Assembly: GCA_030220185.1 (NCBI GenBank)
Contig: JASPKZ010004952.1
Location: forward strand, 784,001-848,000
Direction of reading: 5' to 3'
DNA: 64,000 bases
From: Diploptera punctata
Lineage: Eukaryota > Arthropoda > Insecta > Blattodea > Blaberidae
This document shows, in pieces, positions 53,145 through 63,270 of this stretch. The position numbers and the translations under genes were made by a program. Under the pieces are notes generated by a model, which saw only the letters and a program-made list of their open reading frames with translations, made no database searches and was not told where the DNA came from. Numbering within the stretch: the stretch's first letter is position 1; each line of letters opens with the position of its first letter.

Positions 53145-53997
53145 AATAATAATAATCTATCTATCTTCGGGTTTTTACAGCTGCTGCCGTCTTCCCGTGC
53201 CAAACCTCCAAAGCCTATGATCTTGGGCATCTTCTATGCTTAACCCTCTTGCTTGCATTACTGTCTTCATGTTTTCCTTCCATGGTCTCCCTCTTTTCTT
53301 CTTTCTGGTCTTATGCCATTCATATAGTTGCTTCGGCTATCGCTCATCTTCCATTCTTAAAACTTGTCCTAACCACTTTATTTCCTTCTCCTCAATTCTT
53401 TCAATTATGTTTTCTTCTGCATCCATTATGTTTCTAATTTCCTTATTTGTGACATGTTCCAATTTTGACTTTCTGGCAGTTCTGCGTAAATAATCCATTT
53501 TTAGAGCTAATAGTCAATTCTTGTAGTACTTATTGATTGTCCATACCTCACTTCCATACATTGCAACACATTCCACCAATGTTTTACCAATATATATTTT
53601 TGTGTCTTTCCAAATATGCTTATCCCACCATATGGAATTTAACGATGATATTATTTTGCTACTCAATTCAATTCTATGTTTTAATTTCTCTTTGTCTATA
53701 CCTTCAATGTTATTCACAATTATTCCCCAATGTTTAGTTTGTTTCAGTTGCTTTATTTGGATTCCTTCTTCCAATATTAAATGTTCTCTTTCATTGCTAT
53801 TAATTGCCAGATATTCTGTTTTTTGTAAATTTACTGTGAGACCCCATGATTCATACGTGTTTTTCAACCTTTTTATCATGAATTCCATATCAAATTTGCC
53901 TTGCGCTAAAACCAGTTGATCATCGGCAAATTGTAATGTCAGCAAAAATCTGTTGCCTATTGAGATACCCATACCTTTGCAGCTTTGATTCCATTTA

Positions 53998-54000
<3 letters not shown>
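53145..54000 (-). mobile_element. LINE-D, RT palm to 3' end
   Basis: The minus-strand frame 53514-54038 contains 'LTLQFADDQLVLAQGKFDME', 'NLQKTEYLAINSNE', 'LKQTKHWGIIVNN', 'KLKHRIELSSKI' and 'VAMYGSEVWTINKYY'. The FADD pair is intact. Further down the C-terminal part (mirrored at 12168-12542) is frameshifted and ends with a GATA-type tail. The leading poly-leucine comes from the adjacent (TAA)n and is not part of the protein. Confidence 0.85.
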
Positions 54001-54038
<38 letters not shown>

Positions 54039-54065
54039 TAATAGTAAAAATAATAATAATAATAA
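54000..54065. repeat. (TAA)n microsatellite
   Basis: It sits between the 5' truncation of LINE-D and the 3' end of the minus-strand LINE-E, whose tail it may be. Confidence 0.9.
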
Positions 54066-54690
54066 TTTTATTAAGGCTTTTTTTTACATTATAGTAGTTA
54101 TCTTTCAACCCAAACGTATTTTGTTCCGCCACAGACTTCTTTCTTCAGCATCTTCTTCTTTGAGGTCTCTGCTGATCATGTTTCTTCTCCATTGATCCCT
54201 GAGTTTCCCCCTCCTCCTCCTGCCTTCAGCATTCCAATCCAGCATCATTCTTGTGATACTGTTATTCTCCATCCTCTTGACATGACCATACCATTTCAAT
54301 CTTCATTCTTCTATTACTTCTATTATATTATGTTTAATATTCGTTATTTCTCTGTTTTTTTTTGGTTCAGAATTTCTTCCTTTTTTGATTTTCTTAATGC
54401 CCTCGTCAAAAATCTATTTCCGTTGTTAATAGTTTTTTTGCTTGATGTCTACCTAAAGTCCAGGTCTCTGCACTACACTCCATAACACTTTGTACTGATG
54501 ATTTAAATCTGAGTGTCTTGGTTTTATTTGTAGTAGGCCTCTTTTTACTCCATATCACTTAATTTAAAATTCTAATTACTTTTCTTCCTTCACTAATTAT
54601 TTTCTTTATTTCACTATAACTTTTCTCATCTGATTCAACAACTAATCCTATATATTCGAATTTTTCAACTTTCTTAATAATAATAGTAAT
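54066..54690 (-). mobile_element. LINE-E, 3' part
   Basis: The open C-terminal segment 54105-54299 reads 'KWYGHVKRMENNSITRMMLD', 'GRRRRGKLRDQWRRNM', 'AEERSLWRNKIRLG'. Upstream, broken frames give thumb-like sequence. It is 5'-truncated at another TAA run. Confidence 0.75.
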
Positions 54691-54719
54691 AATAATAACA
54701 ACAATAATAATAAGCACGG

Positions 54720-54780
54720 ATAATAATTATAATAATAATAATAATAATAATAATAACAGTGATAATTAAGATAAATAGTA
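54720..54780. repeat. (TAA)n microsatellite
   Basis: Interrupted TAA repeats immediately 3' of the long RTE copy. A second run (58057-58092) abuts its 5' end, suggesting insertion into a TAA tract. Confidence 0.9.
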
Positions 54781-54936
54781 ATACTTACTTACTTACTTAC
54801 TCACTGGCACTATCGAACCCGTAGGTTCATGGCCGCACGGACATAATCTCTCCATACATCCCTATCCTGAGCTAATGCTTTCCAATCATTCCCTGTATAA
54901 TCTACTTCCCTCAAATCATAGTTAATGTTGTTCTCC

Positions 54937-55911
54937 TCACCTCATTCTTGGTCTACCAACTGGGCGTTTTCCTTCTGGCTTTCCTACAAGAAGTTTCCAT
55001 GCACGTCTTTCATTCCCCATACGTGCAACATGTCCTGCCCATCGCAGTCTATGAGACTTAATTGTTCTTATTATATCTGGCTTCCTATAAAGACCATGTA
55101 GTTCATTGTTATGTAGTCTTCTCCATTCACCTGTCTGTTCATCTCTCTTTGGTCCAAAAATTTTCCTAACAACTTTATTCTCAAATACTCGTAATCTCCT
55201 TTCCTCCCTTAAAGTAAGAGTCCATGTTTCGCACCCATATAATATAACTGGTAGAATAATAGTTTTATATATTTTCAGCTTAACGTTTTTTGAAAGGAGT
55301 TGGGACATCAAGAGTCTCTGCAATGCATAATAGCACGCATTTCCAGAATTGAGCCTATGTTTAATTTCTTTGTGCATCTCATTCCTATTTGTGATTATTG
55401 TTCCTAGGTATTTGAATTCAGCCACTTCCTCAAAATTTCCCTCATTTGTCATTAGCTGTCCATTTCCATTATATACTGAATTTCTACGTGTGACCATATA
55501 TTTAGTTTTACTGATATTTACTTCCAGTCCTAATTTCTTAGTGTTACTCAATAGTGTGTGCGTGTTGGCCTTCAGTATCTCCTCGCTATCGGCCAGTAGT
55601 ACTACATCATCAGCATAAACTAACAGCTTATTAATACCATTGAGTTGTAAGCCTTCCTCATTCTCTAAAGATTTAATGGCATGCTCTAGTACAAAATTAA
55701 ATAGTAGAGGAGATAGTGCATCTCCTTGCTTCAACCCATTCTGGATTTCAAAAGTGTCTGAAAACTTTTTGCCTACACGCACCCTACTCTTTGAGCCATT
55801 TAGACACATTCGTATAAGTCTAACTAACTTTTTAGGAATTCCGAACTCCAGCAGGATACTATATAACTTCTCCCTCTTAATTGAATCATATGCTTTTTTG
55901 AAGTCTACATA
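54937..55911 (-). pseudogene. RTE reverse transcriptase, palm to C-terminus
   Basis: This frame continues the RT after a one-base shift near 55912-55925. Its first usable ATG is 55809, but the frame is open further upstream and includes 'YVDFKKAYDSIKREKLYSIL' (palm motif A). Then come 'FEIQNGLKQGDALSPLLFNF', 'LLVYADDVVLLADSEE', 'NISKTKYMVTRR', 'EFKYLGTIITNRNEMHKEIK', 'LPVILYGCETWTLTLREERR' and 'GKRPVGRPRMR'. All RT residues are present. Only the frameshift separates it from the N-terminal part, so the copy is recently inactivated or the break is a sequencing error. Confidence 0.9.
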
Positions 55912-55913
55912 GG

Positions 55914-58007
55914 CTATAGTTGATGTACAGTACCATTATATTCCCATTTCTTTTCTAAAATCTGTCTTATACTAAAAATCGAATCTGTTGTAGACCTGTT
56001 TCTTCTAAATGCACATTGATGATCTCCTAGAATGTCATCAATATAGGGAGTAAGTCTGCTGACTAATATATTTGTTAGAATTTTGTACGAAGTTGAAAGT
56101 AATGAGATGCCCCTGTAGTTGTTGCAATCAGTTGTATCTCCTTTCTTATAAATTAGTACGATAATTGATTCCTTCCATTCATCTGGAAGAGCTTCTTTTT
56201 CCCAAATCATACTAAGCAACCAGCGTATCTTGTCCATGAATTTTTCTCCCCCTGATTTTATCAGTTCTGCTGGGATCTCATCTGAACCTGATGCTTTATA
56301 CATCTTCAATTTTTCAATCGCCATTTCAACCTCTAATTCACTTGGCTCTGCGACTAGCATTTCTGCTGTCTGTAACTTATCCTCCTCAATGTCCTGTTCT
56401 GTATGTACATTTAATAGCTGATTAAAGTAACATTTCCATCTATTTAATATACTCCTAGAATCTGCAATCATATCCCCATTTTCATTCCGAATTATATTTG
56501 TTCTAGCCTGAAACCCTTTCTTCTCTACACTAATTCCCTGATATAATTCTCTAATGTTCCTATTCTTTGCATTCATTTCAAGATCATTAATCTTCTCTCT
56601 CAAATATTCCCTCTTTTTACTCTTTAGTAACTTGGTGGTTTCCCGGCTAACACTACCCAATTGCTCTAAATTTACCTCATTTGGCTCGTATAACCATTTC
56701 ATTTTTGCTAGCTTTCTTTTCTTTACAATGTCGGCACATTCCTCATCAAACCATTTCTTGTTTTGATTCTTTTTTAAACAACCAATGCTTTCTGATGCTG
56801 ACAATTTAACAGTATCTCTTATAGCCTCCCATTCTTTATTTATATCAGTTTCTTCTTCGTTTGCCACATCGTCATCTGAAGATTCCAGTACTTCAAATCT
56901 ATTAGCAATTTTGATTTGGTATTCTTGCCGCATTTCATCATTTTTCAATTTTTTTAATTCATATTTTACAGAATCATCTTTAGCGTTTGTTCCTCTCATA
57001 AGCGATAGCCGTTGTCTGATTTTCACTCTGACCAGATGATGATCCGAATTGCAGTCTGTCCCTCTAACTGATCTAACATCAATGATGCTACTGTGCCAGC
57101 GTTTATCCACTAATACATGATCTATCTGGTTCCGAGTTTCTCCATCTGGAGACGTCCAGGTGTATTTATGAATATCCTTATGCTGAAATGTTGTGCTCTT
57201 AACAATGAGATTCTTTGATGTGGCAAATGTGACTAATCTAACCCCGTTGTCGTTACTATCTTCATGAAGACTGAATTTGCCTATTGTTGGTTTGAATATA
57301 TCTTCCCGTCCCACTTTTGCATTAAAATCTCCTAAGACAATTTTCATATGATATCGTGAAAGGCTATCAAATAAACATTCTAATTCTTCATAGAACTCAT
57401 CCTTGATCTTGTCATCTTTGTCTTCTGTGGGGGCATGTACATTTACAATTATAAAATCATGTCGTTTACCCTTTAGAATTATGTATGATATCCTATCACT
57501 AACAAACTTAATATCTCGGATAGCGGATAGGATCCTCCTTCTGACTAAAAAACCCGTTCCAAATGCAGGTCTTTCTGCACCCCCATAGTATAATGCAAAG
57601 CTTCCTGATTCCTGACTACCTTCTCCTGGCCACCTAACTTCCTGTAAAGCGACTATATCCAAGGGCGATTTATCTAGTTCCCGCGTTAATATCTCTAGTG
57701 CCCCGCTATTGTATAAAGTCCTAACATTCCATGTTCCTAGGAACATGTCCCTGTGTTTGAGCCTTTGGCATGGGTTCCCTGAAGTAGTCCCCGTCCGGAG
57801 AACCGAATGGGGGACTATTTGACCTCCGGAAAATTTTACCCCAGTTGAACCCATGTCCGCATTTCTTGACGGTTGTATTTTTACGGTGAAAGATCGCCAC
57901 TCTTTCGACCGACGTACGTTTTTCGTCTGACTTATCACCTTCGACCAGTCCGGCATGGGTAACCCTATCGGCAGCAATGCTACCGCCGGCATAGCTCTCA
58001 GGACCAT
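55914..58007 (-). pseudogene. RTE endonuclease and start of reverse transcriptase
   Basis: 697 codons to a TAG at 55914-55916. After a variable leader the endonuclease begins 'MFLGTWNVRTLYNS' (N at the metal-site position), then 'IVALQEVRWPGEG' (E), 'MKIVLGDFNAKVG' (D/N), 'YTWTSPDGETRNQIDHVLVD' (N, D) and 'TDCNSDHHLVRVKI' (SDH). This resembles the 'craniofacial development protein 2-like' proteins, which derive from RTE elements. A lysine-rich linker precedes RT motifs 'KASGSDEIPAELIK', 'IVLIYKKGDTTDCNNYRGIS', 'CAFRRNRSTTDSIF'. The frame then ends before the palm motif, so catalytic RT is not made. Whether translation starts at 58007 or nearer the endonuclease is unclear. Confidence 0.9.
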
Positions 58008-58054
58008 TTAAGCACGCAAGCCACTCCACCACGACAAGGTAAAGGTACCATGGA

Positions 58055-58056
<2 letters not shown>

Positions 58057-58090
<34 letters not shown>

Positions 58091-58092
58091 CG
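58057..58092. repeat. (TAA)n microsatellite
   Basis: Pure TAA run at the 5' end of the long RTE copy. Confidence 0.95.
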
Positions 58093-59545
58093 TAAACGAC
58101 CCATATTAATGTAAAAGTTAAAAAATCTTAGCTGAGATGTTTGTTGTCAATTATGTATAGAGTTGTAAATTGTTTGAAGGTCATTTGGAAGAACATATTT
58201 CCATCTTCACAACTTATTTTATTTATTTATTTTTTTTACTGTTACGTAGTGACTTCAACAGTGTTTGGTAATGAATTTTAAAAGTACTGTCTCACTACGC
58301 ACTCGAGTTTTAAATATTTAACTTCAACTGAAAATGGATCACGTGTTCTTCCAAAAGGCATTCAAGGTATTTTACGGCATTTTACCAGGAACCAATTTTG
58401 TTTGTTAACTTTGATTACTAGAATACCGAGATAAATTAACTAAACCCACACGGACACGGCCGGGTAATAAATATATACACTAAATCAAAATAAGTATTGT
58501 AATCAAATTCAGGATACAATTTACTATGATTTCTTAGTTGCCTACATTTTTTTCTAATATTAAGAGATACCGTGATTCATGACTGGTGTTTCTTCAAGAC
58601 GTTTGTCCCTATATTGCGGAGGACGTCTTCAGTGGCGAGTACTTACTTCTAGGTAGGCTCGACTGTGAATGAGCGATAGACCCAGATGAACAAGTAGAGA
58701 ATCAATCAAGTATAGGGGCCGCCGCAGCGAACCATGACAATATAAGGGTTTACTTTTATGCCATCTTTATCCGCTTATCAGAGATGAGTATGTTGAATGA
58801 TGGCTACGCACCGTTCAACTACACTAAACTCAGGGGAGGAAAGTTCCTCTGAGATTCGTTGTAATTCGGAGGACGCCTCTGATGGGTTTCCGCCCAAAAG
58901 TGCATCTCTGTCAACTGGTGGAGCTCCGTCTGAAAGCCACGCTTAAAGGCTGAGTCGATTTAGAAGTTAAAGTCAATTTGGAAGTTTGAATTTCCCGGTA
59001 GGAGTTGATTTCCGAGGAGAAAGAGCTACGTGCCCAATCGGGCTCATCAGATAAAACAAGACCCCTTTCAGGTTAAGCTAATTGTGAACGAATTTTGAAA
59101 TTAGAAAAATTTAAGAAGTAGACTGCTGGAAATCGGTATTTATACTAGTGCTGGTTCCAGGAAGGCTCGACATTTAACTTCCGAATGTATTACTCCATGT
59201 AGCACGTGTAAAAGTACATGCGACCTCCGTCAGCTGGTTCGTTACAAGCCGATAAATTAATGTACAACAATCGTTTTAATTTTTAATGTTGCAGGTTGTA
59301 TTAACACACACAATGGTATGTCGAAAGCTAATTAAATTAAATTATAAATTTTAATGTTAAACAAGTTAATTCAGATCAAACATTTAAATTAACATAACTT
59401 ACGGTAAAACACATGCAACTAATAACTATCTGCACACTTCACAAAATCGTCACCACTCCTGAAACAGGTTTAGGCCTTTTCCTCTTCTTCTTGGATGTTT
59501 TGATATTACCAGTTTTTTTAATACCCTGCGAATGTGTAAAACACT
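58093..59545. other. unassigned, largest stretch without a named repeat
   Basis: Composition around 58.6-59.2 kb is less AT-rich than the surroundings (for example tccgaattgg-type and ggctcgactg words). No open frame of useful length, no splice-bounded exon that I can support, and no match elsewhere in the window. It could be unique host DNA or an unrecognised repeat. Confidence 0.4.
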
Positions 59546-59638
59546 ACTCTCCGACACACCAGTGCCGGACATTGGCATCTTTTAAAAGAAATCTAAATTT
59601 ATATTTGCTCTAAACTCGACTTCATTATTATCCAGTGT

Positions 59639-59679
<41 letters not shown>

Positions 59680-59918
59680 TGGCGTTTCCCGTATAATGTA
59701 TCATATTTATATTATTATTATTAATATTATTATCGTATCATTATTGTTATTACCCTATAAAATGTTGTTTGTACATGACATTTACATTGCTACATTTATT
59801 GTATCTTTAACTGTTTATAATTAGTATAGTGTATATCTATATTTGTCAAAATATTTATTTGTATTTGTGCTGGTTGAGTGGAAGAGAGGGTCTTATGGCC
59901 TTAACTCTGCCAGAATAA

Positions 59919-59962
<44 letters not shown>
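59546..59962 (+). mobile_element. CR1-group LINE, extreme 3' end
   Basis: Starts with 'CRTLASFKRNLNLYLL*', matching 'CRTLGTFKSRLYSYLL' at the end of the intact ORF2. It continues through a 3'UTR containing a (TA)n run (59643-59675) and ctggttgagtggaagagagg ... ccttaactctgccag, then aataaataag and a (TTA)n tail. It is 5'-truncated, non-coding and a different subfamily copy. Confidence 0.85.
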
Positions 59963-59964
<2 letters not shown>

Positions 59965-59981
59965 TCTATAGTTAATTTAAC

Positions 59982-60381
59982 TATATTCTTCATTACTTGG
60001 ACCAAAGAGAGATGAACACACAGGTGAATAGTGAAGACTTACATAACAATGAACTACATGGTATTTATGGGAAGTCAGATATAATAAGAACAGTAAAGTC
60101 TCGTAGACTGCGATGGGCAGGACATATTGCACGTATGGGGAATGAAAGACTTGCATGGAAGCTTCTTGTAGGAAAGCCAGAGGGAAAACGCCCAGTTGGT
60201 AGACCAAGAATGAGGTGGGAGAATAACATTAATTATGATTTGAGGGAAGTGGATTATACAGGGAATGATTGGAAAGCATTAGCTCAGGATAGGGATGTAT
60301 GGAGAGCTTATGTCCGCGCGACCATGAATCTACGGGTTCGATAGTGCCAGTGAGTAAGTAAGTAAGTATATTCTTCACTAC
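59982..60381 (+). mobile_element. RTE-family LINE, 5'-truncated, with 15-bp TSD
   Basis: tatattcttcattac (59982-59996) and tatattcttcactac (60367-60381) flank a 370-bp 3' fragment ending in AGTA repeats. The frame 59997-60344 is nearly continuous: 'DLHNNELHGIYGKSDIIRTV', 'KSRRLRWAGHIARMGNERLA', 'GRPRMRWENNINYDLREVDY'. The small divergence and good duplication make it one of the youngest RTE insertions here. Confidence 0.92.
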
Positions 60382-60926
60382 AGTGCCAGGATTATACGCC
60401 ATAAACTTATAAAATACATTTAACGCCATCCGTCTTTCACCATTCTTAAACAGTTTTTCTTTAGGGTGCTTTTTATAATTTTGATCACACATTTTATCAC
60501 CGAGTTAACTATACGACAGCCGCCGTATTTGTTAGTGACATTCAACTTCCTCAAGATTCGATCTTTGTTTCAAATAAATGCGAATTTTTAGTTACTCTCT
60601 GACCTTCGAAGAAACGTGTAGGAGTATACTGTATTCTGATCAACTATAGTTAACATAAATAGCTTCAAATACATAATTATATTAATCGAAAAAAACATAT
60701 TTTTTTCCGCTTCCGCTTTGGTCATAAACGAATCGCAGTAACTGCAGCAATTATGTACTTCGGGGATTCCCCGTCCATTTGTTTTCCTCAAATGTGTTTG
60801 TTAGACTGGACGGACTGTAGTCGTCCTCAATCTAGCTTCTGTGAAATCCTACATCCAATTACGTTTTCTTCAGTTTAAAAAAAAAATTAACGTTTTGTTA
60901 TATATTATTTAAAATTAATTAATATA
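60382..60926. other. unassigned, no gene seen
   Basis: No recognisable motif; strongly AT-rich towards 60.9 kb. Confidence 0.5.
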
Positions 60927-61162
60927 AAATTAATATAAATTAATATAAATTTATGGAATATTCACCTGAAAGGTCCGTCTCCTCAACTTAATTAATTATT
61001 TAATTGTAGCACTTTCGGGACTTTTCCCATCATCGGCAATTCAAATTTTGAATCCTGCCGATGATGGGAAAAGTCCCGAAAGCGGTACAGTTAAATTATT
61101 AATTAAGTTGAGGAGACGGGCCTTTCAGGTGAATATTCCATAATTTTATATTAATTTTGAAT
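60927..61162. mobile_element. foldback family FB-2, full palindrome
   Basis: Arms of about 115 bases: tggaatattcacctgaaagg, ccgtctcctcaacttaatta, cactttcgggacttttccca, tcatcggca and their inverse copies, around the centre attcaaattttgaat at about 61040-61054. Divergence between arms is small. Like FB-1 it carries the words ccgtc-tcctcaactt and a GATGATGGGA ... TCCCGAAAG core. Confidence 0.85.
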
Positions 61163-61199
61163 AATACCTCAACGGAACACATCATGAATCTTATAAAAG

Positions 61200-61791
61200 T
61201 TGATATTTTATTTACCCTTCTTGACCTTATGCGAATCTCGATATAAGATTTTACAATAATTAATGTGCTATAGGAACCCGTCTTATATAAATAACACTGG
61301 AATAATGGGCAAAGGAGATGATTTGTTGGTCTGAAATCATGTATGTTGGTAAGTGGAACAACCAGACAGAGTGACATATCTCATTGAGTTGTTTATTCTC
61401 GCGAGAACGTGATCAGACGCGAGATATGGAAATGTTTAACCCTTGTAGGAAGATTGCCTGGGGGCACGGGGAAAACACTGCAAGTGCCCTGGGAAACAGT
61501 CGGGGATTCCCACAACACTGTTGTCATTAATACGCGATGAGTAATTTCCATCCGAGTGAAATTCGCTACCTCACTCATACATCCCGTTCATTCTTAAAAC
61601 CACACACTCTCTCTCTCTCTCTATTCTAATTGATTATCGTATATCCTTACTTATATTGTGTGGTCTGTTTTTCTAAGGAAGGAAATATCCCAACATTCTT
61701 TTTAAACCGTACAATCTCGCCTTTTTAAGACAGGACTTGAGATATAGGAAGTTTCACAACTAACTACGTTTAACTTTATAATATTATTTAC

Positions 61792-61794
<3 letters not shown>
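61200..61794. other. unassigned; short (CT)n at about 61609-61622
   Basis: No recognisable motif. Confidence 0.5.
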
Positions 61795-61836
<42 letters not shown>

Positions 61837-62903
61837 TACGTGTCACGTTGTTTGTACGCGATGGAATCGTAAACTACTGAACTGATTTTAATAAAATTTT
61901 GCACACTGTGTGCTGTTTGATCCAACTTGAGACCTACGGTTGTTTATAACTAAATTTATAGTCGCATTATTTTTTTATTTCAAATTATTTGTTTATTATT
62001 TAACAAAGAGTTATAATTAACTGTGAGTTTCATACGATTCTAATAGATGACGGTGTAAGGTAATTGGTTTATTATTTAACCAGGTGGCTGTGCTTTTTGT
62101 TGCAACCGCGAATTTCAATTGAATTGCAAATATTTGATTATTTCATAATTTAAGTGTGTTCAGTGTTTAGTTTATTTTCAATATATTGATAATAATATTA
62201 ATTTCGTGTGTAAGTATTAGTTTTAAATAATCTGCCTGAAAGACAGCAACTTAATTTAAATTTAACTGGACCGAGAAAGGACATTGAACAATATGGCGAA
62301 TCAGTTCTAGAGACCATGAATGATAAGATATCAAGTGAACTTCCGCAAATTGGTATAGGCCTATGTGACATAAATCTTACATTTAAGAACAATGTTAATT
62401 TAAAAACATATGAAGGTCCTAAGGAACGGAATAATAGGACTCTAAGTAAGTCTGTTAGTTATAATAATATGCCTAATATTACAGAAACAATCTCCAGCCT
62501 CAATTAAATGAAAACAAGATGGCTATAATATATCACAAGATGATATTACTATACAGAGACTTCTTGATGATGACGAGAATCCAAACTGCCAACAAGTTCG
62601 TAGAAAAAAACGAAAGTATAATGAAATCAGCAAGCCTCCTCAAAATATTCCATCAATAAATGTATATAATCCTTATGATACACTTATGGATGATACTGAG
62701 AATGCAGACAACATAAATTCATCTCAATCAACAAAACCGCTTCCACATAAACCACCACCCATATTTATACCGGGTGTAGTTAACGTACCAGAACTAAAAA
62801 ATTGTGTAAAACAAAAACCTTCTGATTTAGATTTCTCACTTAGTTTACTACAACATAATTTAACGTATACCTTAGCCACAGCAACGCGTGGCCGGTACTT
62901 GTG

Positions 62904-62905
<2 letters not shown>
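61795..62905 (+). mobile_element. Helitron-like element carrying a gag-like segment
   Basis: The 5' part (tcacgttgtttgtacgcgat, ctactgaactgattttaata, caacttgagacctacgg, tttgttgcaaccgcgaattt) and the 3' end (accttagccacagcaacgcg, tggccgg) match, in the opposite orientation, the Helitron-like element at 10806-11351. Between 62265 and 62862 it has about 600 extra bases encoding a gag-like fragment. The 5' terminus is obscured by a (TA)n run. After the hairpin the CTRR end is degraded. Confidence 0.6.
62316..62862 (+). pseudogene. Jockey-type ORF1 (gag-like) N-terminal fragment
   Basis: Broken into at least two frames: 'MNDKISSELPQIGIGLCDIN' (62316 on) and, after a stop near 62505, 'LLDDDENPNCQQVRRKKRKY' through 'PHKPPPIFIPGVVNVPELKN'. 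The P-P-I-(F/Y)-(I/V) ... (I/V)-x-(N/D)-x-x-x-L motif precedes the nucleocapsid domain in gag-like ORF1 proteins of Jockey and X-element LINEs. The zinc knuckles would lie further downstream and are missing. It stops at the Helitron-type 3' end. Confidence 0.6.
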
Positions 62906-62906
<1 letters not shown>

Positions 62907-62939
<33 letters not shown>

Positions 62940-63109
62940 AAGTCGGATTGGTTTACACTATTTGTAACTCAAGAACGGTTGGACCGATTTTTATGATCTT
63001 TGATTTGTTGGATTTGTTTCTGCCCCGAATAGCAGATAATTATTAAAACATCGGAAAAATTGACGTAAAAATATTTAAAGGCGATACGACGTTCGCCGGG
63101 CCAGCTAGT
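62907..63109 (+). mobile_element. small Helitron-like element with canonical 3' end
   Basis: Begins in a (TA)n run followed by aaaacaaagtcgg. It ends GGCGA-TACGACGT-TCGCC (hairpin, 63080-63097), GGGCCAG, CTAG (63105-63108) and flanking T. The interior wording gaacggttggaccgattttt is typical of these elements. No coding capacity. Confidence 0.7.
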
Positions 63110-63115
63110 ATATAT

Positions 63116-63246
63116 ACAGTCAACCGCTATGGTCTCCAGGTAGCATCGGGAAGCTTCCATGCATATAATTCCCTAGTAAAGCTGCAAAGCATAGCATAAA
63201 AATGCTATGATTGCAGTGAAAGACCTGCCTTCGGGCAGAATTATGA
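63116..63246 (+). mobile_element. probable SINE, related to SINE-C head
   Basis: gtcaaccgctatggtctcca and ggtagcatcg parallel the SINE-C head (ccaccgctgtggtctcgagg, tagcgtgct). The tail has two perfect hairpins: catagcat-aaaa-atgctatg and ctgcc-ttcg-ggcag, the second capped by a stable UUCG loop. A TA microsatellite follows at 63247-63270. Confidence 0.5.
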
Positions 63247-63270
63247 TGGATATATATATATATATATAAG

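Larger units (their letters stand above)
54787..58056 (-). mobile_element. RTE/BovB-like LINE, near full-length
   Basis: A 3.27-kb minus-strand element. 5' end at 58056 (acctccatggtacc), an endonuclease-RT reading frame, and a 3' tail of AGTA repeats at 54787-54805. It is the reference for all RTE fragments in this window. There is one clear break, in the RT. Insertion seems to have been into a TAA microsatellite. Confidence 0.9.

Noticed and set aside
53236..53919. Plus-strand hydrophobic frames (85 and 128 codons), one similar to a minus-strand frame at 12241-12474
   Set aside because: The similarity exists because both are antisense to LINE-D; the sense strand explains them.
56230..57588. 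Several plus-strand frames of 60-85 codons
   Set aside because: They are antisense to the RTE endonuclease-RT coding region.
57721..58104. 127-codon minus-strand frame with a leucine-rich start resembling a signal peptide
   Set aside because: The leucines come from the (TAA)n tract and the rest is an alternative frame of the RTE 5' region.
58093..59545. Possible host exon in the least repeat-like stretch
   Set aside because: No adequate open frame bounded by plausible splice sites and no recognisable domain.
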